NCBI GenBank assembly: GCA_905331475.1
Contig: CAJNYU010002243.1
Location: forward strand, 54,114 to 118,113
DNA length: 64,000 nt
DNA from: Rotaria socialis
Taxonomy: Eukaryota; Rotifera; Eurotatoria; Philodinida; Philodinidae
Direction of reading: 5' to 3'
Shown here: piece by piece, positions 32,705-44,355 of the stretch
How the letters are laid out: every line of letters starts with the position of its first letter
Numbering within the stretch: position 1 is the first letter of the stretch
Notes under the pieces: model-generated
The model's database searches: none
What the model was told of the DNA's origin: nothing
The model's input: only the letters and a program-made list of their open reading frames with translations
Position numbers and translations under genes: made by a program

Positions 32705-35632
32705 CTAGCTCGCAGACAAGTTTGAAAATTCACATGTATATTGCTTCATTATATTGTGTCGAGTCTTTTTAACAGCATCCATTTGTACTCTAACAATAGG
32801 ATCTTCATGGATTGTTTGAACTGATTTGTACATGTTACCTAATTTGATACCATCATGATTTGGCTTAATACTATTTACATATTCTTCATAACTACTCATG
32901 TGTTGTCTGAGTCTTTTCACCAATTCTAAATTGAATTCATTTGGATTCCGACTTTGACATAGGTCATTTTCCTCACTAATCATTTGTACTATACCCATAA
33001 AAAATGGATCGTCTTTCGATGAACGAGCAATATTTATAAGAAAATAAGTGAACTGAGCACTTGCACGAAGCAGTCGTTCTAAACGTGCCATCTCATCAGC
33101 ACGATTAGAGTTTGGATATCTTGCCACGTATGCATAAGTTAATTCATAATCGATTTCAATGCGTTGATCTGGTGCACATCGACACTGATTGCATGTCTTT
33201 TGAATTTCATGTGGAGCATCAATCGTCATCCAGAAACCACCTGTTCGGACCACATCCCGTTTGCACTGATAACAAACAAGTGTTGAGCGAAAAAGTGGAA
33301 TTGGCTTAAGCTCGATCGATTTTTCTGTTGTGCTCATGTCCCATATGATGCAATTTCGAAGAATATTTCGTATGGCTTCGAGCATTGGCCGGATCATCTG
33401 CTTGATTTGAAGTTGAGCTTTTTCAGTAGATTGTGGTTCAACTCTCATGGTATGAACTTTCAGTTTTGTACAAACATAATTAAGAAAATTGCTTGATTCC
33501 TTAACTGATGTCAACCAGCTATGTTTATATTCAGAGTGTTCATCTGTACTGAATGTGATTTTATTTTGTAAAGCAGTCAAATATCGGAATGACTCGTTAT
33601 CAAAACAGAATGTGTTCTCTTTTTTAAACGGAATATCGTCAAATCCAGTTCCTTTGAGCACGGATTTGAGTAAAGGAGCTGCATCACCTGGAGAATAAAA
33701 AGTCGATCGAGCATTAGTAAAACAGAAGATTATGTTTTGACGAGACGTTGAACCCAAACTATTGAGTAGTCGAGCCAAGCATGTTTTGAAAAAATTGTGA
33801 ACTCGTGATGCATTTGGCTTCAGAAGGAAGCACACAGCATTTATATGTGTCAGATCATTTATATATTCTAAAATATGTTGCATATTTACATCATCTTGAT
33901 CGAGACCACGTGTATCACCAAAACCGGGTGTATCAATAATACATATTTTCTTTTGGCGAATATTATCAAGTTGAAATACATAGGATTTACAATGTTGCGT
34001 TACTGATTGGCCTGGATGATCGAAGTTTTCATTGTTTAAACTATCGACATCGCCGAATGTTACAGTGCGTTCTTCGAAGTTATCACCAGTAGTTAACAGA
34101 AATGAAACAGGTATGAGTACAACAGGTTTGCCTTGTTGCGCCTTTTCAAGTGTACCGAATGTAAGATAATTGACAAATGCATTTATAAATGTCGATTTAC
34201 CAACGCCACTTTCACCAAGAAGAAGAATATTAATAAGTTCGGCTGTTGTTGATGCAGTGGATGAGTCAGAAGCATGTGTTTTGCTGTGGGAAGATAATGC
34301 CAATTCGTTGCTTTTATTGTTCTGCTCAATTATAAGTTGTGATTGATTGCCATCAAGCTTATTGTCATTATTAAAACGATTCATAGAGCGTGGCTGTTTT
34401 TCAGGAGTAACTTGAAGGTTCGATTTCAGTTCTTGATCATCCTGTTTTTCTGGAGCGTCGAACAATGCAGCGTGTGTGTCGTGACCTTTTTGTGTTCGGT
34501 GGATCGGTTGCATTTTATCGTATAAGACTTTTATTTTCTTCGAGATTTCTTGAAGTTTCTGTTTGAACATTGTTTGATCGTTGTGTTGAAGTGCTTGACC
34601 AATCTCCGACGCATTATTATGCCCTGCGCGAATTGATGCAATCAGCTTGCCTAATTCTTTCATTTTGTTTTGATAGCATTGCCGTAAGTCTCTCCATTCT
34701 ATTTCAATATCCGCTAGTGATTGTTGAAGATTGTTATGAAGCCCCTTATTTTTACAACACTCGAAAAGATATTTTATTTTATTGTAGTAGTTTAACATTT
34801 CTATCAAATATTTTTCAAGCTTGCCACTATCACGTTGACTCAATGGAGTGTATAATCCATGTGATTTGTCTGTATTACCAGTGAACTGTTCAATAGGTTG
34901 TAGAGTGTACTCTGTTGGCTGGAATGGGTTGTGCTGGTGTTTGCATTTATCTATATATTGACATACTTCAAGAAATGACGTCATTGCTACTAACTCAGGT
35001 ATATTTGAATACACTTTTATCTCAGTAATGCTTTTAAGAACATCTGCATCATCTCGAGAAAAACAAGAATCATTGAGAGGATCATTCAATCGAGTACAAA
35101 CTTTTCGTAGTGTAAAGTCGATATTTTGGATAATCTTGCCTTTAACTGGCAGCTGTAGCACGACTACAACATCAATACCTAAGCTTATACTAGTAATAAT
35201 GTGAGTGGCATCTACTTCTCGTACTATTGATTTAAAACCTTCATAATTGTGAGAAAGTCCATATTCTCGATCAAGACAAAGAAAATGCAAAAACCGAGTG
35301 TATTCGCCCATCGGATGGTAATATTCGGCAAGCTTGGCGACTCCTGTTCGTGGTGCTGTATTTAGTAGTATATTCAACCGCAAATCATCATCAATGTTGA
35401 TCCATTCGAGAATATTTCGAGACCCATCTGTTTTACCATCTATAAGTTTGCATGTTATTTCGCCAAGAATTTGTTTAACTGGCGGTCGTTCGATTGCATG
35501 AGACCGTTCTAAAACACGATTTCGGTATATATCATAGAACGGACCAATCATCCCATTTGAATCAATTGCCCTACGCTTAATCGTAGTATTGGTATTATTT
35601 GTAGCCATGCCAAGACGTTCTTTTACTTTCAA
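32705..35632 (-). CDS. SNTX-like domain plus AIG1-like GTPase fusion, 975 residues
   Basis: A single-exon gene and the first of the cluster in reading direction. Domain order is the same as in the 1011-residue neighbour. An SNTX/MACPF-like N-terminus spans about 22-260 (NGMIGPFYD at 26-34, DATHIITSISLGIDVVVVL at 141-159). Coiled coils lie around 265-375. A low-complexity Gln/Asn/Ser linker spans about 385-465. The P-loop GESGVGKST is at 473-481, DTPGFGDTRG at 567-576 and the G4-like TNARST at 639-644. A zinc-type motif sits at Cys787/Cys790 and Cys814/Cys817/Cys819. A helical tail follows. The G domain and Cys region are far more alike between the three paralogues than the coiled-coil and linker parts, so the G domain is under the strongest constraint. 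A second Met at residue 9 is an alternative start. Function is unknown; a self-assembling or defence-type GTPase is one possibility, by analogy only. Confidence 0.8.
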   Translation of the reverse strand: MKVKERLGMATNNTNTTIKRRAIDSNGMIGPFYDIYRNRVLERSHAIERPPVKQILGEITCKLIDGKTDGSRNILEWINIDDDLRLNILLNTAPRTGVAKLAEYYHPMGEYTRFLHFLCLDREYGLSHNYEGFKSIVREVDATHIITSISLGIDVVVVLQLPVKGKIIQNIDFTLRKVCTRLNDPLNDSCFSRDDADVLKSITEIKVYSNIPELVAMTSFLEVCQYIDKCKHQHNPFQPTEYTLQPIEQFTGNTDKSHGLYTPLSQRDSGKLEKYLIEMLNYYNKIKYLFECCKNKGLHNNLQQSLADIEIEWRDLRQCYQNKMKELGKLIASIRAGHNNASEIGQALQHNDQTMFKQKLQEISKKIKVLYDKMQPIHRTQKGHDTHAALFDAPEKQDDQELKSNLQVTPEKQPRSMNRFNNDNKLDGNQSQLIIEQNNKSNELALSSHSKTHASDSSTASTTAELINILLLGESGVGKSTFINAFVNYLTFGTLEKAQQGKPVVLIPVSFLLTTGDNFEERTVTFGDVDSLNNENFDHPGQSVTQHCKSYVFQLDNIRQKKICIIDTPGFGDTRGLDQDDVNMQHILEYINDLTHINAVCFLLKPNASRVHNFFKTCLARLLNSLGSTSRQNIIFCFTNARSTFYSPGDAAPLLKSVLKGTGFDDIPFKKENTFCFDNESFRYLTALQNKITFSTDEHSEYKHSWLTSVKESSNFLNYVCTKLKVHTMRVEPQSTEKAQLQIKQMIRPMLEAIRNILRNCIIWDMSTTEKSIELKPIPLFRSTLVCYQCKRDVVRTGGFWMTIDAPHEIQKTCNQCRCAPDQRIEIDYELTYAYVARYPNSNRADEMARLERLLRASAQFTYFLINIARSSKDDPFFMGIVQMISEENDLCQSRNPNEFNLELVKRLRQHMSSYEEYVNSIKPNHDGIKLGNMYKSVQTIHEDPIVRVQMDAVKKTRHNIMKQYTCEFSNLSAS

Positions 35633-38600
35633 TGTGGAGAGTATACCTTTTTTACTGAAATAGTTGAAAAATTATTTTTTAAAAGAAAACATGACCTAAT
35701 TAGGAAGAATTTATGTACAATGCCCATGAAAACATGTATTACATAATCAGATCTTAATAGAAAAATACTGTTAGTATTTTTCTGTAACTAAAGTCACTCG
35801 TTTGAATATGGAAATATCACATGTAACAACAGTTTTCATACTTTTGACTAGTAAGAATACTAAACTTGTAGCTACTACATACGAAGTCAAATCTTCCAAA
35901 GTGATAAAAAGTTCTATAATTTAATGATATTTGAAATCTATATCGATGTTATCTACTAGCAGATTTCCAAACTCTTGAATAATTCGTACTTTAATTGCTC
36001 ACAAATTTAGTGTTGAAATAAGTCAATTTACATGAACTACGTAGAACGTCGACGTCTATTACTAGAATCACACATTTCCATATATTATAGAGAATAAAAT
36101 TGAATATCATGAAGAATTCTGAGCATACAGAAAAAAATGTCCTAAATAGTCACGTAACTATACTTTCTCCAATAAAATTCTGCTAAAGATCTAAAGATAT
36201 AATACTATAGTGCTACGAGGTTAATCATGCATCGTTTAACCTTCTACTTTACAGAAAGGAAACATAAATTTACAAACTACTGCAAAAACCTTAATGCTAT
36301 AGTTGAAGAAATAAGGCTATCAAAACTGTGGTTTTTGTATTGTGAATTCGAGGTTAATTCTATGAATGACGAGTTTATGTAGGAAATAACACAATGACAA
36401 ACTAATGAACAGAATACAGAAATCATGTTTCACGATATAAGTATTAAAGTTGGCTTCGTTCTCAAAAGTTCACTTGCAAACGGATCAAGACGACAAATGA
36501 TATTTCGATTAGAAAACTACAGTAAAACTAAGTCTCTTTAACATTCGTATCATCAACTGTATCATGACTAAGATAAGTTATTTCGATAGAGCTAATTTTA
36601 TAATAATGGTAACTGAAAGCAGCTGCATGTTAAACCTTCTTTAAAGCATCTTGTAGTCAAGCCCTACCTTAGTAATAACTAGTTTACGTTTTCTTATTGA
36701 TGCCAATCAGTCGGAAGTCGACTTCATTATATTACCTTGCTACTTTCAACGTGTGTGCATTTTTTTTCTTTATGGAGATCAAGAACTGAAAGAAAAAAAA
36801 TAGTGAAGCAACAGCACTGTCAACAAAAAATACTTTCAAAACAACGACAAAATTTGTGTCGAACAAGTAACAAAAACAATAGTTTGTCAGACATACCAGA
36901 TCATTGCTCAACGGAAAATTCCAAGTTAATCAATGTGTCGAATACTTAGAATTTTTTCGAAACTACTTGAAAGCGTACATACTGATATTATATAAAGAAT
37001 AATACATTTAATGGAATATATGTTGATAAAATTAATTAATAGAATAATTTTAGACGAAATATCGTTATCTCTATGTAGAATTGTGAGTTGATATCGGCAC
37101 TAATGCTAAGCCAGTTTATTAGTTTGTAAGTACACATCTATTTTAGTTTAAATAGTAACTTAATCTGAGTCAAGTCTTTCGTGAAATTAATTAAGTTTAA
37201 TCAATCAAAATTAATTTAAAAAATGCTTTTTACTGAAGACTTCTATTGGATGATATTGATATGATATTATTATATCTACCGAGAACATATTTAGTGAAGT
37301 TACTTTTCTTTTAGGCAAATATACATATAGTAACAGAAGATATTTCGCCATTATATCTAGCAGGCGACAATAATATAATCATTTTCAATTTCATTCATTT
37401 CCTAATAATCCTTCGAACATATACCAAAAAAAGTTGTTTTTTTAAAGTAAAAGAAATAGCATGCTTGTGAATGCATAAAACTAATTATTTACATCAAGTA
37501 AATTTATGCCAATGTTTGAAATCAGTCATGATGGTGTTAGTCCGAAAAATATTTCTTACTAAATTGAGATGATACGTTGAAGACTTCACATAAAGCATTC
37601 ATTTTTTTTTATAACTTCTTTATTTTTCGATATCAGCTAAATATATAATCAACATTAATTGATGGGATTGTTTTTTAAATTAATTATTTCACATTCAATA
37701 GTCGAGGATAACTTTAAAAGACCGATAATAAAGATTGAATTGACTCGTAAAAATTCGACCGTTATACGTAGCTTTTATTCGTACTTCACATGCACTTCAT
37801 GAGTGTTATCGACTATATATTCACGCCTTGAATCAAATGCAAACCGAATGATTTTATCTCGTTATTTGTCGTGTGCCTTCCGAAATAACATAAAGTAATC
37901 CTATCAATCTATTGCCAAACAAGACAAATACTTTCACATGGATTTGTCATAGTTTCTAAAGAGGGCAAGCAAAGTGAATTATTCCAAATTGTAATTTATT
38001 TAGTAGATCTTATCCTGCTATCTTCAATAAGACTCATTTCATTAAAGTGAATAGCAATTATAACAATAGTCTTTAAATGAAAAATGATTAAAAAACGACT
38101 CACAATTTTCTAGTGCCTTTGCTGAACTAAATGTACTTGCCAAAGCATTTTGAATTAATTAATGCACAAATAACAAGTTTTATTTCCACACCTCTTAGAC
38201 GATGTTTCATTTTGTTTCCTTGATGGACTCGATATGTCTTATGAAATCATCTGCCAAGCTATTTTAAGGATGACTTGAAAATCAATTTCTAAACGTACGT
38301 GATTGGATAAATTTTGATCAATAAAATGCAATTCAGTCATAAACTCGACATTATCTCAGGCTTGTTTCCAATCGTATTGGGTTGGATCAGAATTCACTAA
38401 CTGTTGAAAATTAGACACTTTTACGAAACAAGTCAACTCAAATTTAAATGTTTGATGTTGTTTTTTGAAAAATCTTATTCCAAAACTTAAAAGTAATCAA
38501 AAAACAAAACTTTCATGGACATATTAGTTTTTAGAGTAAAAAGAAATCCAGGAACACCTGCACTAAAAATAGGGCTATTCTCTTCATTCTTGTTAATCCT

Positions 38601-39153
38601 TGAATAATTTACTTGGTCTAACAATAAATCTGCCTCATATTTAGATAAACTTATTGAATCGACAAGGAACTGCTTATACTTGACATTTTTTAAATTTTGT
38701 TTTTCTATTTACTATTGTTCGAACGATTTATTATCATACATGACAAGCTTCTTGCGTGCCAGTAAAACTAGCAGTGTTCTGGACAAGTGATTATTAATCT
38801 ATCAATCAATATTTATAAATTAATAGAAAATAAGTTTCAACCTTTCAAGTGTGCAAAGTAATCTCGTTTTATTGTATTGTGCGAAATAGTAAAGCAAATT
38901 TACACCTTGACTGAGTTTATATAGAAAAGTTAACAGCAAAAATGCAGTGTCATACTTTTCCTCATTCAGTTGTGCTCCTCACAAGTGTCTTATCAATTTC
39001 TCGATAGTTATTTGTCGTTCTTCTTGACATTTTTATGCGATATATTTGGTGAGCAGACATTTTCATTTTATCAGCTGCATAAGAGACAAGTAAGTAATCG
39101 AATGCTATAATATTCATCAACACGGACTATAGCATATTAAAGGGCAGGCACCA
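35633..39153. other. long intergenic stretch, no gene seen
   Basis: About 3.5 kb, very AT-rich, with no supported coding region. An open frame at 36737-36949 (Lys/Gln-rich, no motif) was rejected. The end abuts a fold-back element. Confidence 0.45.
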
Positions 39154-39567
39154 GGACAATTCGTCGCGAGACAATTCGTCGCGGACAATTTGTCGCGGAC
39201 AATTCGTCACATGGACAGTTCGTCGCATAGTCAACTCGTCGCAGACTATTCGTCGCAAGAAAAATATGTCGCACGGACAATTCGTCGCATATACAGTAAA
39301 CATAATTTAATCTAGAGAGAGAGCAAAGAGAGAAAAGAATAATTGTGATAAAATATAGCATTTTATTTTTGTTGGAAGATAAATGAAATTGTTTTTAATG
39401 ATTTTTTTTCAATTTCCCATCAAGCTATTAGCTTTTCCACGAGATTGATAATATCTTTCAAAATATAGTGGGTTTACTCATTAAGTTCAACGCATTCGAC
39501 TTGATTTAATTATGTCGAGCGATATTTCATATTCTCTTTCATTAATTAACATTGCGACGAATTGTCC
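39154..39567. mobile_element. fold-back element E, GGACAATTCGTCGC repeat termini
   Basis: The left part is a degenerate tandem array of about nine units of 13-16 bp with the core GGACAATTCGTCGC (39154-39295). The right end is one inverted copy, GCGACGAATTGTCC (39554-39567). Flanks AGGCACCA (39146-39153) and AGTCACCA (39568-39575) match at 7 of 8 bases, fitting an 8-bp target duplication. It starts with GG, as elements A-C do. There is no coding capacity. It ends 312 bp before the 5'-nucleotidase start codon. Confidence 0.75.
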
Positions 39568-39879
39568 AGTCACCAAATGTGTCAAATTTTATTCATTACA
39601 CGACGGTACATGGACTTTGTAAATAATATGTAGTGGAGAAAAAACATCAGCAGAAAATAAGGATTCCAAAAAGAAAACCACAAGTAGAATTCTTCATTTA
39701 TAGAAACAAATATAAAACCTAAGAATATCATCAAAAATATTTCAGCGTAATATGAATATTTTATGAATTTGGATGAATAATTATAATCGATAAGATCAAA
39801 GACACTTTTTAATAATGAGTAGATTCAATATTTATTTCAATTGCTTTTTCCATTTTTATTACTAGATTAAATTTTTTCC

Positions 39880-41490
39880 ATGACAATGATCAATAGCAAC
39901 CGATTGAAAACATTATTTCTACCGCATGGTCTCATATATACTATTCTAGGTATAGCCATCATTTGTCTTACTATTTTAACTGTCGTCTATGCTAGCCTAT
40001 GGCATAAAAGCACAACTTCTTCCAATTCATATGTCGTTGACAATGGTATTATTGGTTATCCTGCTCGTTTACCTAATGATGGTCGATATGTTCAATGGAC
40101 GTTTTTACAAATGAATGACGTTTACGAATTATTATCACTCGAAGGAGGGCGAAAAGGTGGTTTAGCTCGTGTTGCTTATATGCGAAAATTATTGAAACAA
40201 GAAAATTCTCATATGTATACGATTTGTGCTGGTGATCTTGTTTCTCCATCAGCGTTAGGATTATCGAAAATTAACGGAACAGCTTTACATGGAAAACAGA
40301 TGATTGCAACAATGAATACTCTTGGAGTTGACTTTATGATTTTTGGAAATCATGAATTTGATATACCTGAAAATGATTTACTTGCACGGATGAATGAATC
40401 GACATTTGCTTGGATTGGTACAAATGTATTTCGTCGTGATAGTAATCAAACATTTGGTTCAAGTATTTCTCATAAAATAATTACTATAAATACTGTTCGA
40501 GTTCTTCTCATTGGATTAACTATTGATGGTACTAGTGATTATGTTCGAATTATCAATCAATCTTCATTAGTCAATTATGTGCAAGAATATTTAAGATCAT
40601 TTCCAAATACAACCTATGATGTACTTGTCGCTCTAACTCATTTAGACATGACAACTGATATAAGAATTGCTTCGAAAATTCCACAAATTCATCTCATCAT
40701 GGGTGGACATGAACATGATAATTATAATTATCTAAGAGGTACAAAATATACGCCGATTTATAAAGCTGATGCAAATGCTATTACTGTGTTTATACATCGT
40801 TGCGCTTATAATTTGGATACAAAACGTTTTCGCATTTATAGTACTTTAGCACAGGTAACAAATGAAGTACCGGAAGAAGAAAATACCGCAGCAGTAGCTA
40901 AATTTTGGTTTGATTTAGGCATTAAAGGATTTCAAGAATTAGGTTATGAACCAAATGCAGTTGTATCATGTCTACCAATAGGAGTAGAGCTCGATGGTAA
41001 ATCAGCATCTGTTAGAAGTGATAGAACACTTTTAGCGGCTGCAATTTGTGAAAGTATGGTACAATTAACAACGGCATATAATACAACTATTGGACTTTCT
41101 AATGGAGGAGCAATACGTATTGATGATGTTCTCCGTGAAAAAATTACAGAATATGATATTTTACGAACGTTACCTTTTTCTAATACGATTGTTGCTCTTT
41201 CTGTCCCTGGTGCAGTGCTTGCTCAAGTTCTCACAACTGGTGTATCTCTAAAAGGAAACGGAATGTTTATTGATTATACGGCAGTAGAAACGTTAGATGG
41301 TGGTAAAACCTGGTTACTCAATGGAACAGATATATCAAAAAGTGGTGCTTATTATAATGTGGCAACGAGTGCATTTGTACGAGATGCTACAGAATTAAAA
41401 AATGTAGACGTTACTACTTTATATGAAACTAATATAACACAAACAAGAACTTTATTGGAATATTTAAAAGTTCAATATCCTCCTTGTTAG
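39880..41490 (+). CDS. membrane-anchored 5'-nucleotidase-like metallophosphoesterase
   Basis: A single-exon gene of 536 residues. Residues about 17-40 (GLIYTILGIAIICLTILTVV) are a transmembrane anchor after a short basic N-terminus, so the enzyme part is probably outside the cell or in a lumen. The metallophosphoesterase motifs follow in order: ND (79-80), GDLVSPS (118-124), GNHEFD (156-161), THLD (253-256) and GGHEHD (275-280). The C-terminal 5'-nucleotidase domain shows SNGGAIR (407-413) and LPFSNTI (431-437). The family hydrolyses nucleotide monophosphates, sugar nucleotides or related phosphoesters with two metal ions. The first motif reads DVY where the family usually has D-x-H, so one metal ligand is replaced and activity or metal use may differ. 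There are many N-glycosylation sequons (NGT, NQS, NTT, NIT). Lack of introns and the bacterial-like architecture make horizontal origin possible. Confidence 0.85.
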   Translation: MTMINSNRLKTLFLPHGLIYTILGIAIICLTILTVVYASLWHKSTTSSNSYVVDNGIIGYPARLPNDGRYVQWTFLQMNDVYELLSLEGGRKGGLARVAYMRKLLKQENSHMYTICAGDLVSPSALGLSKINGTALHGKQMIATMNTLGVDFMIFGNHEFDIPENDLLARMNESTFAWIGTNVFRRDSNQTFGSSISHKIITINTVRVLLIGLTIDGTSDYVRIINQSSLVNYVQEYLRSFPNTTYDVLVALTHLDMTTDIRIASKIPQIHLIMGGHEHDNYNYLRGTKYTPIYKADANAITVFIHRCAYNLDTKRFRIYSTLAQVTNEVPEEENTAAVAKFWFDLGIKGFQELGYEPNAVVSCLPIGVELDGKSASVRSDRTLLAAAICESMVQLTTAYNTTIGLSNGGAIRIDDVLREKITEYDILRTLPFSNTIVALSVPGAVLAQVLTTGVSLKGNGMFIDYTAVETLDGGKTWLLNGTDISKSGAYYNVATSAFVRDATELKNVDVTTLYETNITQTRTLLEYLKVQYPPC

Positions 41491-42736
41491 AAAAAAAGAT
41501 TTCTTATTCAACTATCACATACAATATATATATATATATATCTATAAACGTGTTTTTTACTTTTGAAATATTTTATTCAACAATATCATATTTTTAACAC
41601 AAAGAGAAAAAAACTTAAATAATCACTAAAGAATCGCATATTGATGATCTGTATCGTGAAAGAGCTGAGGTCATATCCACTCATTTTCGATTTCACATTG
41701 ATTGACAATTCATTATTGCATTATCATAGTAAACATTTTCATTTTAGATAAGAAAGAAACGACTATTCCATATAAATATTTAGAAGAAACCATACGATTT
41801 CCTGTCCGACATTCCAACATCTTTTCAATAATGCAATGCCATTGTACACGATTCTCGTGTGGGACACGTAGATATCGCACAAGAATAGTAATTAAAATAG
41901 GATACCATTTTCGATTGAAAATTTAGCAAAATCTTCTATGTTTTATTTCCTTTCCTTTCCGACAGGATATTTGATTCAGATTCAGTTTATCAAATGTTGT
42001 TTTATTGAGTCTCATGGTGCAATTCATACATAAAAATGAGTTCCAAGACAACTTAGAATTAAATAGTTAATGAATCTGATAGTACAAATCACCGGGATCT
42101 TTGCCTATTATTGTGTATATTTTGCATGGTGTAATTTGTTTTTTGAGTTAATACGAAGAAAATATGCTTAGCGGATTTTCAAATTAAATGAAGCTTTTCT
42201 CAACTTGTTAGGTTGCATTGAAGACCCCTTAAGCAAATCTTAAACCAACTGAATAGAACTACGTTTTGTTCGAACTGCTGATAAACGTTGACCGCAGATA
42301 TTATAACTTCGTAGTTAATCTATTTCTTCGAATTCAATTCATTGAAAGCAATACTAGTTTTTCATTTGCTTTTACTTCTGTGTCTTTGTTACATCAACAA
42401 TGGAAAACGAAGAAAATGCCATTATCAATCATCGCTCGTGCTAAGTTTTATTATTCCCGACTTTTCTGTTATTACCCTTGAAGCACACAATCCTTTTAAA
42501 TAATCGGTACAACTAATAGTATCGCTTTGATTGGCTGCAAGATTTGGTGACTGGAAAAAATCATTTTATTTCGTTAAGTAACTAACATAATAATGCAACG
42601 CACCAGTTGGTAGAGTAAAAACAAATTAAAATATCTTGTACCTGTTGCCACACTGGTTGAAGAATTTTGTTTATAGAAGAATCGATCAATTTCTAGATGC
42701 TTCTACGCCCCTTCGGTTGTGAATATATATATATAA

Positions 42737-42768
<32 letters not shown>

Positions 42769-43122
42769 TAGTAAGTTGACGTACTCACAATCAGTAGCAA
42801 TATTTTTCTGTATGCTTAGAGCGTTCTAATAACAACATTTTTTTTTCAATCTTGGCTCTCTTTTGAAGCAGCAAAAACTATAATACAATCAGTTCTCTCA
42901 GTTGTTATAAAGGAACATAGATGTTGTTCATACAAGGATTCAATTATTCCTGTTACAGTTATTAAATAATGCTCACTAGAAATCATCATTTTTATCTCGA
43001 AAACTTCTTCTTTTGAAATAATGCATGCTCTGATTGCTTCTTACATCTGTTGTTTCTTGCCACTTCAGAATCCATTAGTTTCGTGCGCTTAACTTTATTA
43101 CTTATCTACTAATCGATCGATC
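41491..43122. other. intergenic with AT and GA microsatellites
   Basis: No supported gene. An (AT)n run lies near 41525-41541 in the 3' flank of the nucleotidase. A second short AT run at about 42724-42735 is followed by a (GA)n tract at about 42740-42767. The last 350 bp are the 5' flank of the small three-exon gene. Open frames at 41702-41926 and 42266-42481 look spurious. Confidence 0.45.
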
Positions 43123-43673
43123 ATGTACAGTAATCAAGGTAGTCAACCCACAAAGTATATCGAAATTGCATCAAATGGTCAAGTTATTCGCCAAGCAGCT
43201 ACCGTTCCACCTGATGTGGAGATGAATTATCTTGCTCTGCAAGGTACTGCAACTTACAATAACACATCTTCGAATAGTCAATGGCCAACGTATGCATCTC
43301 AATCATCAAGCAAGAAACGTAAGTGTCCTGGGATTTGTCAACGATAGGCATGCTTATTATTGATTATTTAAGAATGGTGGCAAAGTTCCGGACCATATAA
43401 TCCTTATCGAACAACGTATCAAGATTATGGTCCTTCAAAAAATAAACCTCATTCTATGTCTAGTATGTACTACACGCAACCTTATCCGTACGGTCAAGTA
43501 TGTATTTACGAATTCATTCAACTCTTTTATAACATTTATTTTTCCTCTAATTTAATGCTTAGATTTCCAATGTGAATGGTAGTAGTAAAAATCTATATGA
43601 AATGACATCTTATCCGGCTACTACTTCGATGCCTTCCAATTCACCTCGACCTTTACAATATATATATAATTAA
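43123..43673 (+). CDS. small Tyr/Ser/Gln/Pro-rich protein, three exons, family unknown
   Basis: Exons 43123-43318, 43373-43497 and 43563-43673 join in phase over two tiny introns of 54 and 65 bp (donors GTAAGT and GTATGT, acceptors TTTAAG and GCTTAG). The product has 143 residues. It is low in charge and rich in Tyr, Ser, Thr, Asn, Gln and Pro, with runs such as YNPYRTTYQDYGPS and MYYTQPYPYGQ and one short basic patch (SSKKRK region). It has no signal peptide or membrane segment. The composition suggests a disordered, possibly phase-separating or structural protein. I recognise no family, and the call rests on the clean exon joins. Confidence 0.6.
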
Positions 43674-44355
43674 TAGTTAATATGCTCCAAGTGATGCAAG
43701 AACAATGAAATATCTCGAGTGACTTTCTTGTCTTACGTAGAGTGTATATATTCATTTGATGCCTGTATCAACAATTTTCATAGCGCTTCAAGTCAAACTT
43801 AAGATCACGAGAAATTTCATCAAAACTTGATAGTCTTTTTCTTCAATATAAATGCTTACAGTTATGTAAATGAGAAACTTAAGCAAATTGGTTGTCTGTT
43901 TTATTCTGATTCTTCCTCATTTTTGAAATAAACGTCGCTTTTTCTAACGAAAAATAAATCTTTATTAAACTATTAAATAGATTATTTCTGATACAGACAT
44001 ATAAGAAATATGTTTTTCATTATTTGTTATTATTTAGTATCTAATCCTAGAGACTCTAACGATATAATTTACCAATGATGTCTCCCGCTTGTATGTTTCT
44101 CTTTACTAAGGCTGTACTACTGTATCGTGGAACGGACTATTGAAATGCTTATACATGATGTAGATGAACTTAATAGTGAATTCAAATTATATTAGAAGTA
44201 ACTTGTCAAGTTATGCTGTCTATCATAATAAGAATAGGAATGATGAAGCTCTTGCAGAAAAAGTTAATCATATTGACGATGAAGCCTGTTCAAAATTATT
44301 AATATTATTTCAAAGATAATTTGCTTCATTCTCTAGAACGATGATAGATTTTTTT
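43674..44355. other. intergenic, no gene seen
   Basis: The 3' flank of the small three-exon gene, ending in the ATTTTTTT that flanks element A. No coding region. Confidence 0.4.

Noticed and set aside
39137-39361. Minus-strand open frame with repeated Cys-Asp-Glu-Leu motifs
   Set aside because: It is the translation of the GGACAATTCGTCGC minisatellite of element E, not a protein gene.
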